This document shows positions 46,715 through 57,871 of a DNA stretch of 64,000 bases, piece by piece. The notes under the pieces were generated by a model. That model was not told where the DNA came from and ran no database searches. It saw only the letters and a program-made list of their open reading frames with translations. Made by a program: the position numbers and the translations under genes. The stretch spans positions 1 through 64,000 of the forward strand of contig NZ_SDIF01000030.1 of assembly GCF_004122735.1 (NCBI RefSeq), written 5' to 3'. Position 1 is the first letter of the stretch. Each line of letters starts with the position of its first letter. The stretch comes from Streptomyces sioyaensis. GTDB taxonomy: Bacteria; Actinomycetota; Actinomycetes; Streptomycetales; Streptomycetaceae.

Positions 46715-47151
46715 CGGGAGCGGGCGCGCGGGGCGTACCCGCTCCGGCCGGCGAGATCTCTTCTGGGGCATATGTCACATACCGTGGCATATGCCCCAGG
46801 CTTTGTGGGTGCAGACAGGGCCGAATCGCCCACTGCCCACATCATCCCGGCACCGGTTCCCGGCTTTGCCCAAAGCCATTCCATCGGGTGACCGCCCCCC
46901 ATATCCCGCTGACGGGGCGCGCACCCCCAACTAGGGTGCCGCGCAAGCGTCCTGCGGTTGTCGTGCCGGAATCCGGCACGGTTGCCGCGGTGGCGTCCGG
47001 CAACTGGCTCACCGGCATTGCGATGTCAGTGGCCGGTGCCACAGTGGTGGTGGAGTGCGCACGCGCGCACCACCCGACGCGCACATCTCGTACGTCCGTC
47101 CCGTGTTCTCTCCGTCCGGCTCCGTCAGGACAGCAGGGGGTGTACAGGCTC
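46715..47151. other. Intergenic region with CATATG inverted repeat
   Basis: 437 bp with no supported gene. It contains CTGGGGCATATG (46763-46774) and its exact complement CATATGCCCCAG (46788-46799) around a 13 nt spacer, which could terminate purD or bind a regulator. The in-frame extension of the next gene back to 46888 lacks a convincing start. Confidence 0.6.
46763..46799. promoter_or_regulatory. 12 bp inverted repeat, GGGGCATATG type
   Basis: Perfect 12 bp arms with a 13 nt spacer, 49 nt after purD. It is less GC-rich than nearby terminators and each arm contains CATATG, itself a palindrome. Terminator or operator cannot be decided from sequence. Confidence 0.65.
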
Positions 47152-49026
47152 GTGGCAAGTCCGGAAACAGGCGTCCTGGCGGCGCGTGCCCGCGCCCTTG
47201 CCGTGCTGCGGATCCGCAGCACGGCAAGGGCGGTGGCGCTGCTGCCCGCCGCGGTGGCCGTGGTGCTGTTCGCCGGCCGGGCGACCGGCCGGCTCGGCGC
47301 CGGCTGGGACCTCGCCGGCTGGATCGCCGGCGGTGCCGCCGTGGTCAGCCTGCTGCTGGCCGGGCTGGTCACCGCCGTCGTCGCGCGCGCCCGGCCCGCC
47401 CTCAGCCCGTCCGTGCCGATCTCCGAGAAATCGGCCCCCGACCTCTACCGCCTCGTCCGCGATCTCGCCGAGCGCCTGGAGGTCCCCGCGCCCTCGGCCA
47501 TAGCGCTCACCCCGGACTGCGACAGCTGGCTGGAGGACCGCACCCACCGCGCACACGGCCCGCCCCGCCGCCTCCGCAGACCGGACGGTGCGGCCCGCCG
47601 GGCGCCCGAGGCACCCGTCCTGGTCATCGGCTCACCGTTCCTGTGGTGGATGCGGGTCGCCGAGCTTCGCGCGCTGCTGGCGCCCGTCGTCGCAGGCACC
47701 GGCCCCTCGGCCCACCCCGACATAGCCGCCGCCCGCCGGTTCATCCGCGGCCTGGACGCCGCCGTCGCGGTCTCGGCCCGCTCCGGGGGCCGGCTGCGCG
47801 GTCTGCCGCTGCGCTTCGTGGGCCGGGTGGCGCGGCTGCTGCTGCGCGCCGGCCGCGAGCACGCCATGATCATGGAGCGCGCCGTCGCGGCCGCCGCCTC
47901 CGAGCGCGCCCAGAACGTCGACTACGGCCTGCGGATCGTCGCCCAGGAGCAGGTCGGCCTGGCGTACGCGGGCTGGGACCGGCTGCTGACGCGGGTCGCG
48001 CTGCCCGCCTGGCGGATGGGCCGCTGGCCGTCGCGGCTGGACGCCGGCGTGGTCTCCGCGCTCACCGAACTCTCCCGCCGCGACCGCCTCGCCGACGGCT
48101 TCGCCTCCCGCCTCGGCGAGCGCCCCGCCTGCGACCTGCTGGAGGAGCCCGGCGCCATCGACCGCGCCGCCTCCCTGCTGGCCGCCCGGCTCTTCCACGG
48201 CGGCCCCGCCGAGCCGGGGCCCGACTGGTCACCGGTCGGCTGGCAGCAGTATCCGGAAGAGGTCGTGGACCGGAAGTGGCGCCTGGAGGCCGCCCGCCTC
48301 CATCGCGTTCTCGACAATCTTCCGACCACCGTGCTTCCCGTGGCCCCGCCCGCGACCGGGGCCGCGGCCCCCGGCCCCGCCGTGCCCCTCACGTACGCCC
48401 ACACCCCGGCCCATGCGCCCGCGGGCCGCCGCCCGGCGGCGCCCGGACCTGACGGCGGCCCGGCCGTGAGCCCGCCCGCCGACGGCCCGCCGCACACCGA
48501 GAGCCTGCCGCGCGCCGAGAGCCCGCCTCCCGCCGACGGCCCGCCGGCCGCACCGGCCCCGGGCCCGACGCTGGCCCGGGTCATCGACCGGCTCGCGCAG
48601 GACGAGCGCGCCGGCGACCTGGTGGCCGCCCGGCTGGGTGCCGAGGTCGAGCGGGAGGAGCGCGAGGAGGCGGCCCGCCAGGCCGCCCGCGGCCGCTGCG
48701 AGCAGGACGCCGCCATCGGCGTGGCCTGGGGCGACGGCATGGCCGAGGGCGGCCTCCCGCTGTTCCCGCTGCAACCGCCCCGCACCGGCCGCGAACTCCT
48801 CGCCGACCACGTCACCGCCATGGTCTGCTGCGCCGCCGTCGACACCGCCGGTGCCACCCCGGGCCTGGACTGGCTCGACGGCCCGGCGCTGCTGGTAGAC
48901 GGCGCCCGCCGGGCAGACCTCGGCCGCCCGGTGCTCAGCCTGGTCGACGACGGGGATGCCGGGCCGCTCCGCGGCTGGCTGACGACCGTCGGCGTCCGCC
49001 CCGAAAAGCCGGTCCGGCTGGTATGA
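47152..49026 (+). CDS. Degenerate M48-like membrane protein
   Basis: 624 residues. Two transmembrane helices near the N-terminus (VALLPAAVAVVLFAG and AGGAAVVSLLLAGLVTAVVA), then a region collinear with HtpX-like M48 peptidases: DLYRLVRDLAERLEVPAPSA, LVIGSPFLWWMRVAELRALL, followed where HExxH is expected by APVVAG, so the zinc-binding His and Glu are lost. A long Pro/Ala linker (about 390-470) and a C-terminal acidic domain (LARVIDRLAQDERAGDLVAA...) follow. It is presumably an inactive relative acting structurally. A 40 bp perfect palindrome lies at codons 14-27. GTG 47152 is the best start; 47140 and 47233 are alternatives. Confidence 0.7.
   Translation: MASPETGVLAARARALAVLRIRSTARAVALLPAAVAVVLFAGRATGRLGAGWDLAGWIAGGAAVVSLLLAGLVTAVVARARPALSPSVPISEKSAPDLYRLVRDLAERLEVPAPSAIALTPDCDSWLEDRTHRAHGPPRRLRRPDGAARRAPEAPVLVIGSPFLWWMRVAELRALLAPVVAGTGPSAHPDIAAARRFIRGLDAAVAVSARSGGRLRGLPLRFVGRVARLLLRAGREHAMIMERAVAAAASERAQNVDYGLRIVAQEQVGLAYAGWDRLLTRVALPAWRMGRWPSRLDAGVVSALTELSRRDRLADGFASRLGERPACDLLEEPGAIDRAASLLAARLFHGGPAEPGPDWSPVGWQQYPEEVVDRKWRLEAARLHRVLDNLPTTVLPVAPPATGAAAPGPAVPLTYAHTPAHAPAGRRPAAPGPDGGPAVSPPADGPPHTESLPRAESPPPADGPPAAPAPGPTLARVIDRLAQDERAGDLVAARLGAEVEREEREEAARQAARGRCEQDAAIGVAWGDGMAEGGLPLFPLQPPRTGRELLADHVTAMVCCAAVDTAGATPGLDWLDGPALLVDGARRADLGRPVLSLVDDGDAGPLRGWLTTVGVRPEKPVRLV
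47193..47232. repeat. 40 bp perfect palindrome inside a coding region
   Basis: CGCCCTTGCCGTGCTGCGGA (47193-47212) is followed without spacer by its exact reverse complement (47213-47232), centred on GGATCC. It covers codons 14-27 of the M48-like gene. Confidence 0.95.
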
Positions 49027-49298
49027 CTCAACGGCCGCACCTGCCCGCAACCGCTGCCGCAAGGACGCGCAGCGGGCAGCGAGATCCGGGCCGGTCGTCC
49101 GGGGCCGCTCGCCCCACCGGCTGAATGTTCCCTTCCAGTTCGCATTTCGGGGGCAGTGCCCTCTAAATTCACGACGAAGGGTGACGAAGTGAGTGCGTAA
49201 TGTGATGTGCTGGGGGATGGCCGGCCGGGTCCGCCCAGCCGGGCGCAGCACCGGACCGTCGGCCCGGGCCGACGGGGGATGCGGGAGGGGAGTGGAAG

Positions 49299-50780
49299 GT
49301 GGCGACGGATCAGATCAGGCGCTGGGAATCGGGCGCGCTGGCGCACGCGGTCACGGACCCGTTCGGACAGGGCCCGCTGCCCTGGCTGCGCGGCAGTGAG
49401 ACGTACTTCGAATCCGGCCGCATCATTCCCTGGTACGTCGACCCCGCCGTTGCCCAGGGCGATCTGCGCGAACCCGCACCCCACAAGCACAACGGCCCGC
49501 GCACCGCCGATGACGTCCACCGCCAGATCAAAGGTTTCGCCGGCACCGGCGCGGTGGCTCCCGGGGAGGCCATCGACTTCCGGGTCTCGGTCGATCCGCC
49601 CCAGCCGTTCAGCATCGACATCTACCGCATCGGCCACTACGGCGGCACCGGCGCCCACAAGGTCACCACCAGCCCCCGCCTGGCCGGCATCGTCCAGCCG
49701 CCCCCGATGGCGGTCGAGCGCACGGTCTCCTGCCACCACTGGTGGCTGTCCTGGCGCCTCCAGGTCCCCACGTACTGGAACCTCGGCGCCTATGTCGCCG
49801 TGCTCACCACCGCCGACGGCCGCTACCGCTCCCACATCCCCTTCACGGTCCGCGACAACCAGCCCGCCGACCTCCTTCTGCTGCTGCCCGACATCACCTG
49901 GCAGGCCTACAACCTCTACCCGGAGGACGGCCGCACCGGCGCCAGCCTCTACCACGCCTGGGACGAGCAGGGCGCGCTGCTCGGCGAGCGGGACGCCGCC
50001 ACCACCGTCTCCTTCAACCGCCCCTACGCCGGCGCCGGACTGCCCCTCCATGTCGGCCACGCCTACGACTTCATCCGCTGGGCGGAGCGCTACGGCTACG
50101 ACCTCGCCTACGCCGACGCCCGTGATCTGCACGCCGGCCGGGTCGACCCGTCCCGCTACCGCGGCCTGGTCTTCCCCGGCCACGACGAATACTGGTCGGT
50201 GCCCATGCGCCGCACGGTCGAGAGCGCCCGCGACACCGGCACCTCCCTCGTCTTCCTGTCCGCCAACACCATGTACTGGCAGGTCGAGCTCTCCCCGTCG
50301 CCCTCGGGCCCGGATTCGCTGCTCCAGTGCCGCAAGCGGCAGGGCCCGGGCCGTCCCGCGCTCTGGCGCGAGCTGGGCGACCCCGAGCAGCGGCTGATGG
50401 GTATTCAGTACGCCGGACGGGTCCCCGAGCCGGCGCCCCTGGTCGTCCGCAACGGCGCGCACTGGCTGTGGGAGGCCACCGGAGCCCATGAGGGCGACGA
50501 ACTGCCCGGCCTGGTCGCCGGGGAAGCCGACCGCTACTTCCCCCGCACCAGCCTCCCCGACCACAGCGAACGCATCCTGCTCGCCCACTCCCCGTACCGC
50601 GACAGCGAAGGCGCCCGCCGCCATCAGGAGACCTCCCTCTACCGCGCCCCCAGCGGCGCCTGGGTCTTCGCCTCCGGCACCTTCGCCTGGTCCCCCGCCC
50701 TCGACCGCCCCGGCCATGTAGACCAGCGCATCCAGCGCGCCACCGCCAACCTCCTCGACCGCATCTGCAAACGCGACTGA
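49299..50780 (+). CDS. N,N-dimethylformamidase beta subunit-like protein
   Basis: 493 residues resembling the C-terminal domain of the large DMFase subunit: PFSIDIYRIGHYGGTGA, SHIPFTVRDNQPADLLLLLP, TWQAYNLYPEDGRTGASLYHA, VSFNRPYAGAGLP, GHDEYWSVPMRRTVESARD and FLSANTMYWQVEL. The HDEYW motif and glutamine-amidotransferase-like core are typical. Streptomycete members are probably amidohydrolases or structural relatives acting on unknown amides; a small DMFase subunit is not encoded nearby. GTG 49299 has GGGAGGGGAG upstream. Confidence 0.85.
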   Translation: MATDQIRRWESGALAHAVTDPFGQGPLPWLRGSETYFESGRIIPWYVDPAVAQGDLREPAPHKHNGPRTADDVHRQIKGFAGTGAVAPGEAIDFRVSVDPPQPFSIDIYRIGHYGGTGAHKVTTSPRLAGIVQPPPMAVERTVSCHHWWLSWRLQVPTYWNLGAYVAVLTTADGRYRSHIPFTVRDNQPADLLLLLPDITWQAYNLYPEDGRTGASLYHAWDEQGALLGERDAATTVSFNRPYAGAGLPLHVGHAYDFIRWAERYGYDLAYADARDLHAGRVDPSRYRGLVFPGHDEYWSVPMRRTVESARDTGTSLVFLSANTMYWQVELSPSPSGPDSLLQCRKRQGPGRPALWRELGDPEQRLMGIQYAGRVPEPAPLVVRNGAHWLWEATGAHEGDELPGLVAGEADRYFPRTSLPDHSERILLAHSPYRDSEGARRHQETSLYRAPSGAWVFASGTFAWSPALDRPGHVDQRIQRATANLLDRICKRD

Positions 50781-50990
50781 ACCAGGCAGCCCACGCCGGC
50801 AGAAACGTTGCCGTACCCCGCAACGCGAGCCCGCACCCTTGTGACCGTCCCTGTGCCGATCCCTCGCCGGGGCATCCGCTCCGGCGGGCGACGATCACCG
50901 CCGCCGGGCGCATCCGGCCCCCGCCCGTCAGCACCGCCCCGGGTGAGGGAGAATCGAGGGGATTCCTGGATCAACCTACGCGGAGGAAGC

Positions 50991-51890
50991 GTGCCCGGTT
51001 TTGTAGAAAAGCCTGAGCCGGTGGAGGTCCCCGGGCTCACCCACCTCCACACCGGGAAGGTGCGCGACCTCTACCGCAACGCCGCCGGCGAGCTGGTCAT
51101 GGTCGCCAGCGACCGCACCTCCGTCTACGACTGGGTGCTGCCCACCGAGATCCCCGACAAGGGCCGCATCCTCACCCAGCTGTCCCTGTGGTGGTTCGAG
51201 CAGCTCACCGACCTGGCCCCGAACCATGTCCTGTCCACCGACGTCCCGGCCGGCGCCCCCGCCGACTGGGCGGGCCGCACCCTGGTCTGCAAGTCGCTGG
51301 ACATGGTCCCCGTCGAGTGCGTGGCCCGCGGCTACCTCACCGGCTCCGGCCTGGCCGAATACCGGCAGACCCGTACGGTCTGCGGCCTGGCCCTCCCCGA
51401 GGGTCTCGTCGACGGCTCCGAGCTGCCGGCCCCGATCTTCACCCCGGCCACCAAGGCCGCCGTGGGCGACCACGACGAGAACGTCTCCTACGAGGAGGTC
51501 GCCGACCAGGTCGGTGCCGAGGTCGCCGCCGACCTGCGGTCAACGACCCTCGCCGTCTACGGCCGGGCCCGCGACATCGCCCGTGAACGCGGCGTCATCC
51601 TGGCCGACACGAAGTTCGAGTTCGGCTTCGACGGGGAGCGGCTGACCCTGGCCGACGAGGTCCTGACGCCCGACTCCTCGCGCTTCTGGCCGGCCGATCT
51701 GTGGCAGCCGGGCCGTGCCCAGCCGTCGTTCGACAAGCAGTTCGTCCGCGATTGGCTGACCTCCCCCGCCGCGGACTGGGACCGTACGGGCGAGCTGCCG
51801 CCGCCGGCCCTCCCGCCCGAGATCGTCGAGCGCACCCGCGCCAAGTACGCCGAGGCTTACGAACGCCTCACGGGCCTTTCCTGGTCGTAG
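50991..51890 (+). CDS. purC: SAICAR synthetase
   Basis: 299-residue ATP-dependent ligase adding aspartate to CAIR. Sequence features are HTGKVRDLY, ASDRTSVYDWVLPTEIPDKG, PVECVARGYLTGSGLAEY, ILADTKFEFGFDG and LTLADEVLTPDSSRFWP. Length and motifs match actinobacterial PurC. GTG 50991 has CGGAGGA 6 nt upstream. It is followed by a terminator and the oppositely oriented tRNA-Gly. Confidence 0.97.
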   Translation: MPGFVEKPEPVEVPGLTHLHTGKVRDLYRNAAGELVMVASDRTSVYDWVLPTEIPDKGRILTQLSLWWFEQLTDLAPNHVLSTDVPAGAPADWAGRTLVCKSLDMVPVECVARGYLTGSGLAEYRQTRTVCGLALPEGLVDGSELPAPIFTPATKAAVGDHDENVSYEEVADQVGAEVAADLRSTTLAVYGRARDIARERGVILADTKFEFGFDGERLTLADEVLTPDSSRFWPADLWQPGRAQPSFDKQFVRDWLTSPAADWDRTGELPPPALPPEIVERTRAKYAEAYERLTGLSWS

Positions 51891-51930
51891 CTCTTCCCGG
51901 CCCGGGCCCCGAGGGCCCGGGCGCACGAAA

Positions 51931-51964
51931 AGACCCCGGCCGATATCTCTACCGACCGGGGTCT
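51931..51964. terminator. Terminator between purC and tRNA-Gly
   Basis: AGACCCCGGCCG ... CGACCGGGGTCT, a 12 bp stem with one mismatch. It is flanked by AAAA on the left and TCCC on the right, and can serve both purC (rightward) and the tRNA (leftward). Confidence 0.8.
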
Positions 51965-51974
51965 TCCCCTGCTG

Positions 51975-52047
51975 AGCGGACGACGAGGCTCGAACTCGCG
52001 ACCTCAACCTTGGCAAGGTTGCGCTCTACCAACTGAGCTACGTCCGC
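51975..52047 (-). tRNA. tRNA-Gly (anticodon GCC), copy 1
   Basis: Read on the minus strand: acceptor GCGGACG/CGTCCGC, D-arm GCTC...GAGC, anticodon stem CAACC/GGTTG with loop TTGCCAA (anticodon GCC), T-loop TTCGAGC. 73 nt; CCA is not encoded. It is identical to the copy at 53458, including a few flanking bases. Confidence 0.97.
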
Positions 52048-53457
52048 ATGCCCCGCACAAGGCTCCTGGAATCAGTCGCCGCCGCGCGGTGCGGAGACCA
52101 CTATAGCCAACCTCGCCGGCGGGCGAGCCGCGCCGCCGCACGGCAGTTCTCCGCGCCGGGCTTCGCGGCCACTGCCGAGCGGCGCTCCCGAACCGCCCCC
52201 GGCGCCGTCGACGCCCACCGGGCGATCTCCGTGACCGGCACCCCGGCCACCGTTGCATCCCCCGGTCCGGCCTCCCGGGCGCCCGGCGACGAGCCCCCAG
52301 CGCCCGTCACCAACTCCGGGCCCGCACAACGGCTTCCGGCGCATACGGCGCGGATGATCCCGGCCGGTCACAGCACCGGCACCGTCGTCGGCGCGAAGCC
52401 CGCACCGCCGCCTCCAGCGCCCGCTTCGGATGCCCCGGCCGCCCGTGGCTCGTCACGATCACCGCCCGGCAGCCCGACACCTCACTCCGCGGCGATGTGG
52501 CCACCGCCACACCACACCGTCCGCACCGTCCGCGCCCGCCTCTGCAGATCCGGCACCGCCACCTCCGGTACGTGCACCCGAGCCCCCTGGCGCACCGTGC
52601 CCGCCCTGGCAGCACGGGCAGGAGCGCCGCGGTGCCGGTCAGGATTTCCGATCGGGTCACTCAGCGGTGTGCAGCCGCTGGGACGCCATTTCCGCACGCC
52701 GTGCGGCATAGGCATCGGTGAAGGGAGTGGAGGGCAAAGACCAGGACGCCGTGCGGCATCGTTTCGGCCGACAGTCCGGTGCGGGCCAGGTCCATTCCGC
52801 CAACTGCCCCTTTCCCGCGAGCGCTCCGGCTACCTGGATAACCGGCGAAGTGTCCGGCGCGGACTTGTCGCGGCCCGGAAGCGCCAACTCGGCCCGCCCC
52901 AGGGGCAGCAGACGGGCGCACTCCCGGTTACTGCCGGGTTTTTCGCCGCTGCATTGCCCGTGCGGCGTCCCGTACTTCCCCCGATGTCTTCCCCGGCCCC
53001 TTTGAAAACCGGAGGAAATCCCCTTCCCGCCCCGGGAAGCCGAGAGCCTCGCCACCCTGTCGCAGCCGACGGAGAAACCGATCCCACGCCCGGCCTCATG
53101 GCCCTGCCGGCCGTTCGAACGGCTCCGGCCGCCGGGCCCGCTCCGCTGCCGCCGGCCGTCCGGGCAGCGGACGGCCGGCGGCATAGCGTCTGCAAACACC
53201 GGTGATGTCCATCACATCGCCCCTGGAATGGGCGCTTCCGGCGCCGCTCGCGGGGGTTTTCTCCCCGATGTTCATGCGTCCGGCGTTTCACCGGATCACG
53301 GTTCCGGTCCGTGCTGCCTGCCCGTCACCACAGCCGGGGACAAATGTCAGTTGCCCGTGTCGGGAGTGCGGGAAGTGACCGAAGTGCCGGAGCGCCTGAG
53401 TGGATCCAGGGAAATGAAGAAGGCCCCGGTCATGATGACCGGGGCCTTCTTATTCTG
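52048..53457. other. 1.4 kb without a supported gene between identical tRNAs
   Basis: Many overlapping frames cross this region on both strands, but none keeps typical codon bias or a recognisable domain along its length. The segment around 52100-52310 (minus) reads VAGVPVTEIARWASTAPGAV, faintly reminiscent of the C-terminus of tyrosine integrases, and 52661-52800 (minus) gives a short hydrophobic stretch. It looks like decayed DNA. A terminator hairpin at 53418-53450 closes the right end. Confidence 0.55.
53418..53450. terminator. Terminator of tRNA-Gly(GCC) copy 2
   Basis: AGAAGGCCCCGGTCA, TGA loop, TGACCGGGGCCTTCT: a perfect 15 bp stem, 7 nt beyond the tRNA 3' end on the minus strand. Confidence 0.9.
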
Positions 53458-53530
53458 AGCGGACGACGAGGCTCGAACTCGCGACCTCAACCTTGGCAAG
53501 GTTGCGCTCTACCAACTGAGCTACGTCCGC
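53458..53530 (-). tRNA. tRNA-Gly (anticodon GCC), copy 2
   Basis: Same 73 nt sequence as the copy at 51975; identity covers 77 bp including flanks (53455-53531 versus 51972-52048). Anticodon loop TTGCCAA. CCA is not encoded. It lies 74 nt downstream of tRNA-Gly(TCC) and is probably co-transcribed with it. Confidence 0.97.
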
Positions 53531-53604
53531 AGGCATCCACTCGGCTTTCACCGAGCGGCGCGACGGCTACTCTACCTGATCCATTGGACCGGTCGAGCCG
53601 TCAG

Positions 53605-53676
53605 AGCGGGTGACAGGGATTGCACACTGCGCCTCCCCCTTGGAAAGGGGGCGCTCTACTACTGAGCTACACCCGC
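53605..53676 (-). tRNA. tRNA-Gly (anticodon TCC)
   Basis: Acceptor GCGGGTG/CACCCGC, D-arm GCTC...GAGC, anticodon stem CCCCC/GGGGG with loop TTTCCAA (anticodon TCC); T-loop TGCAATC. 72 nt; CCA is not encoded. Confidence 0.95.
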
Positions 53677-53795
53677 GTGACTCCGTGAGGTCCGGCCTGT
53701 CGGCCTCGCCCCTCGGCGTGTTCCAGACTCTAGCTGATCAGTAGGGGTGCTGTGCAAGTCGGCTGTGCCCGGGCCGGGGGACGCCGCTAAGTCGG

Positions 53796-54116
53796 TTAGT
53801 GATTGGCGGCGTTGAAGGCCTCGTACACCTTCTTCGGGATCCGCCCGCGCGGCGGGACGTCCATCTGGTTCGAGCGGGCCCAGGCGCGGACGGCCGCGGG
53901 GTCGGGGGTCACCGCGGTGCGGTGGTAGGCCTTGCCGGACTTGGCCCGCTTGCGGCCGGCCTCGACGAACGGAGCGAGGGCGCCGCGCAGTTTCTTCGCA
54001 TTGGCGGGATTGAGGTCGATCTCGTACGACTTCCCGTCCAATCCGAAGGCGACCGTCTCTGCGGCTTCTCCTCCGTCGATGTCATCGGAGAGCGTTACTA
54101 CTACGCGCTGCGCCAC
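53796..54116 (-). CDS. Lsr2-family nucleoid protein (LsrL-like)
   Basis: 106-residue small basic DNA-bridging protein. N-terminal dimerisation strands AQRVVVTLSDDIDGGEA and ETVAFGLDGKSYEIDLN, a linker with KRAKSGKA, and the C-terminal DNA-binding domain with AVRAWARSNQMDVPPRGRIP, whose RGR enters the minor groove of AT-rich DNA. Lsr2 proteins silence AT-rich and horizontally acquired genes. Position next to purSQL matches the second Streptomyces paralogue (LsrL, SCO4076 in S. coelicolor, from memory), not the main Lsr2. GTG 54116 was chosen because AAAGGA precedes it and the family begins MAQRV. Confidence 0.93.
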   Translation of the reverse strand: MAQRVVVTLSDDIDGGEAAETVAFGLDGKSYEIDLNPANAKKLRGALAPFVEAGRKRAKSGKAYHRTAVTPDPAAVRAWARSNQMDVPPRGRIPKKVYEAFNAANH

Positions 54117-54416
54117 GGATATCGGTCCTTTCGTGGAGCGACCCCTTGTTGACATGGGGTGATGCTCCGGATCCGGCTGATTGGGATCAATGCTTTTTCA
54201 TTTGTACAGCGATGGGCATTGCATTGTGAAGCCCAGTTAATTTTGTCAGCGTGTCTTCCCGCAATCCGGACCCCGGATCTTTTCGAGAATTTTTCCTGAG
54301 CCGCACTCCTGTCGATACCGGACCGTGATCGGGCCTGCCGCATATCTATGCGCGTAGATTTTCGAACACGGTACTGTGAGGACACCGCCTTACGCACCAC
54401 ACCACCGGGAGTGCCA
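54117..54416. other. AT-richer divergent promoter region lsrL / purS
   Basis: About 300 bp with markedly lower GC than the rest (TTTTTCATTTGT, TTAATTTTGTC). It must hold the lsrL and purS promoters; TACTGT at about 54372 is a plausible -10 for purS. AT-richness would favour binding by the Lsr2 paralogue itself. No gene is seen. Confidence 0.6.
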
Positions 54417-54658
54417 GTGGCACGCGTCGTAGTCGACGTCATGCTCAAGCCGGAGATCCTCGACCCGCAGGGGCAGGCGGTGCAGCGCGCACTGCCACGC
54501 CTGGGCTTCGAGGGGATCGCCGACGTCCGTCAGGGCAAGCGTTTCGAACTTGAGGTGGAGGGTCCGGTCGACGACGCCGCCCTCGCTCGCATCCATGAGA
54601 TGGCCGAGACCTTCCTCGCCAACACCGTCATCGAAGACTTCACCGTGCGGGTCGACTC

Positions 54659-54662
<4 letters not shown>
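54417..54662 (+). CDS. purS: FGAM synthase subunit PurS
   Basis: 81-residue small subunit that bridges PurL and PurQ in the formylglycinamidine ribonucleotide synthase complex and helps ammonia transfer. It has [27 protein letters not shown] and the beta-strand [16 protein letters not shown] 54417 has GGGAG upstream. The stop overlaps the purQ start (ATGA). Confidence 0.96.
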
Positions 54663-57585
<2,923 letters not shown>

Positions 57586-57625
57586 GCCGGAGCCCGGGCG
57601 GCGCATCGCGTCCCCACTGACGGTC

Positions 57626-57662
57626 CCGACGGCCCGTCCCCACTACGGGGAGGGGCCGTCGG
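57626..57662 (+). terminator. purSQL terminator
   Basis: CCGACGGCCCGTCCCC, ACTAC loop, GGGGAGGGGCCGTCGG: a 16 bp stem with one mismatch, followed by CGTTTCC, 40 nt after purL. Confidence 0.85.
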
Positions 57663-57858
57663 CGTTTCCCCGTACCGGCACCGAGGGACCGCTGACGTCA
57701 TGGCGCACCCGGCCGGCGCCGCGCGCGTGCCGTCCGGCTGCCCGACCTGCCGGTCGCCCGGCACCGAACCCGCCCGGGATCACGAGGGGTTGGACACCCG
57801 GTACGGGTGCGTACGCGCCCGCCGCCGGAATCCCGGGGCGACTGTCAGTGGCGCCTCG

Positions 57859-57864
57859 TAGGGT
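57859..57864 (+). promoter_or_regulatory. -10 box TAGGGT, leaderless maleylpyruvate isomerase-like gene
   Basis: TAGGGT ends exactly 7 nt before the ATG at 57872, implying a leaderless mRNA. It favours this ATG over the GTG at 57848. Confidence 0.6.
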
Positions 57865-57871
57865 GACGCAC

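Noticed and set aside
52100..52313. Integrase C-terminal fragment (VPVTEIARWASTAPGAV)
   Set aside because: The likeness is one short phrase; the catalytic His and Tyr motifs are not found, so it is mentioned only as a hint.
52657..53199. 180-residue minus-strand frame between the tRNAs
   Set aside because: No ribosome site, no codon bias consistent with neighbours, and no recognisable domain; competing frames overlap it equally well.
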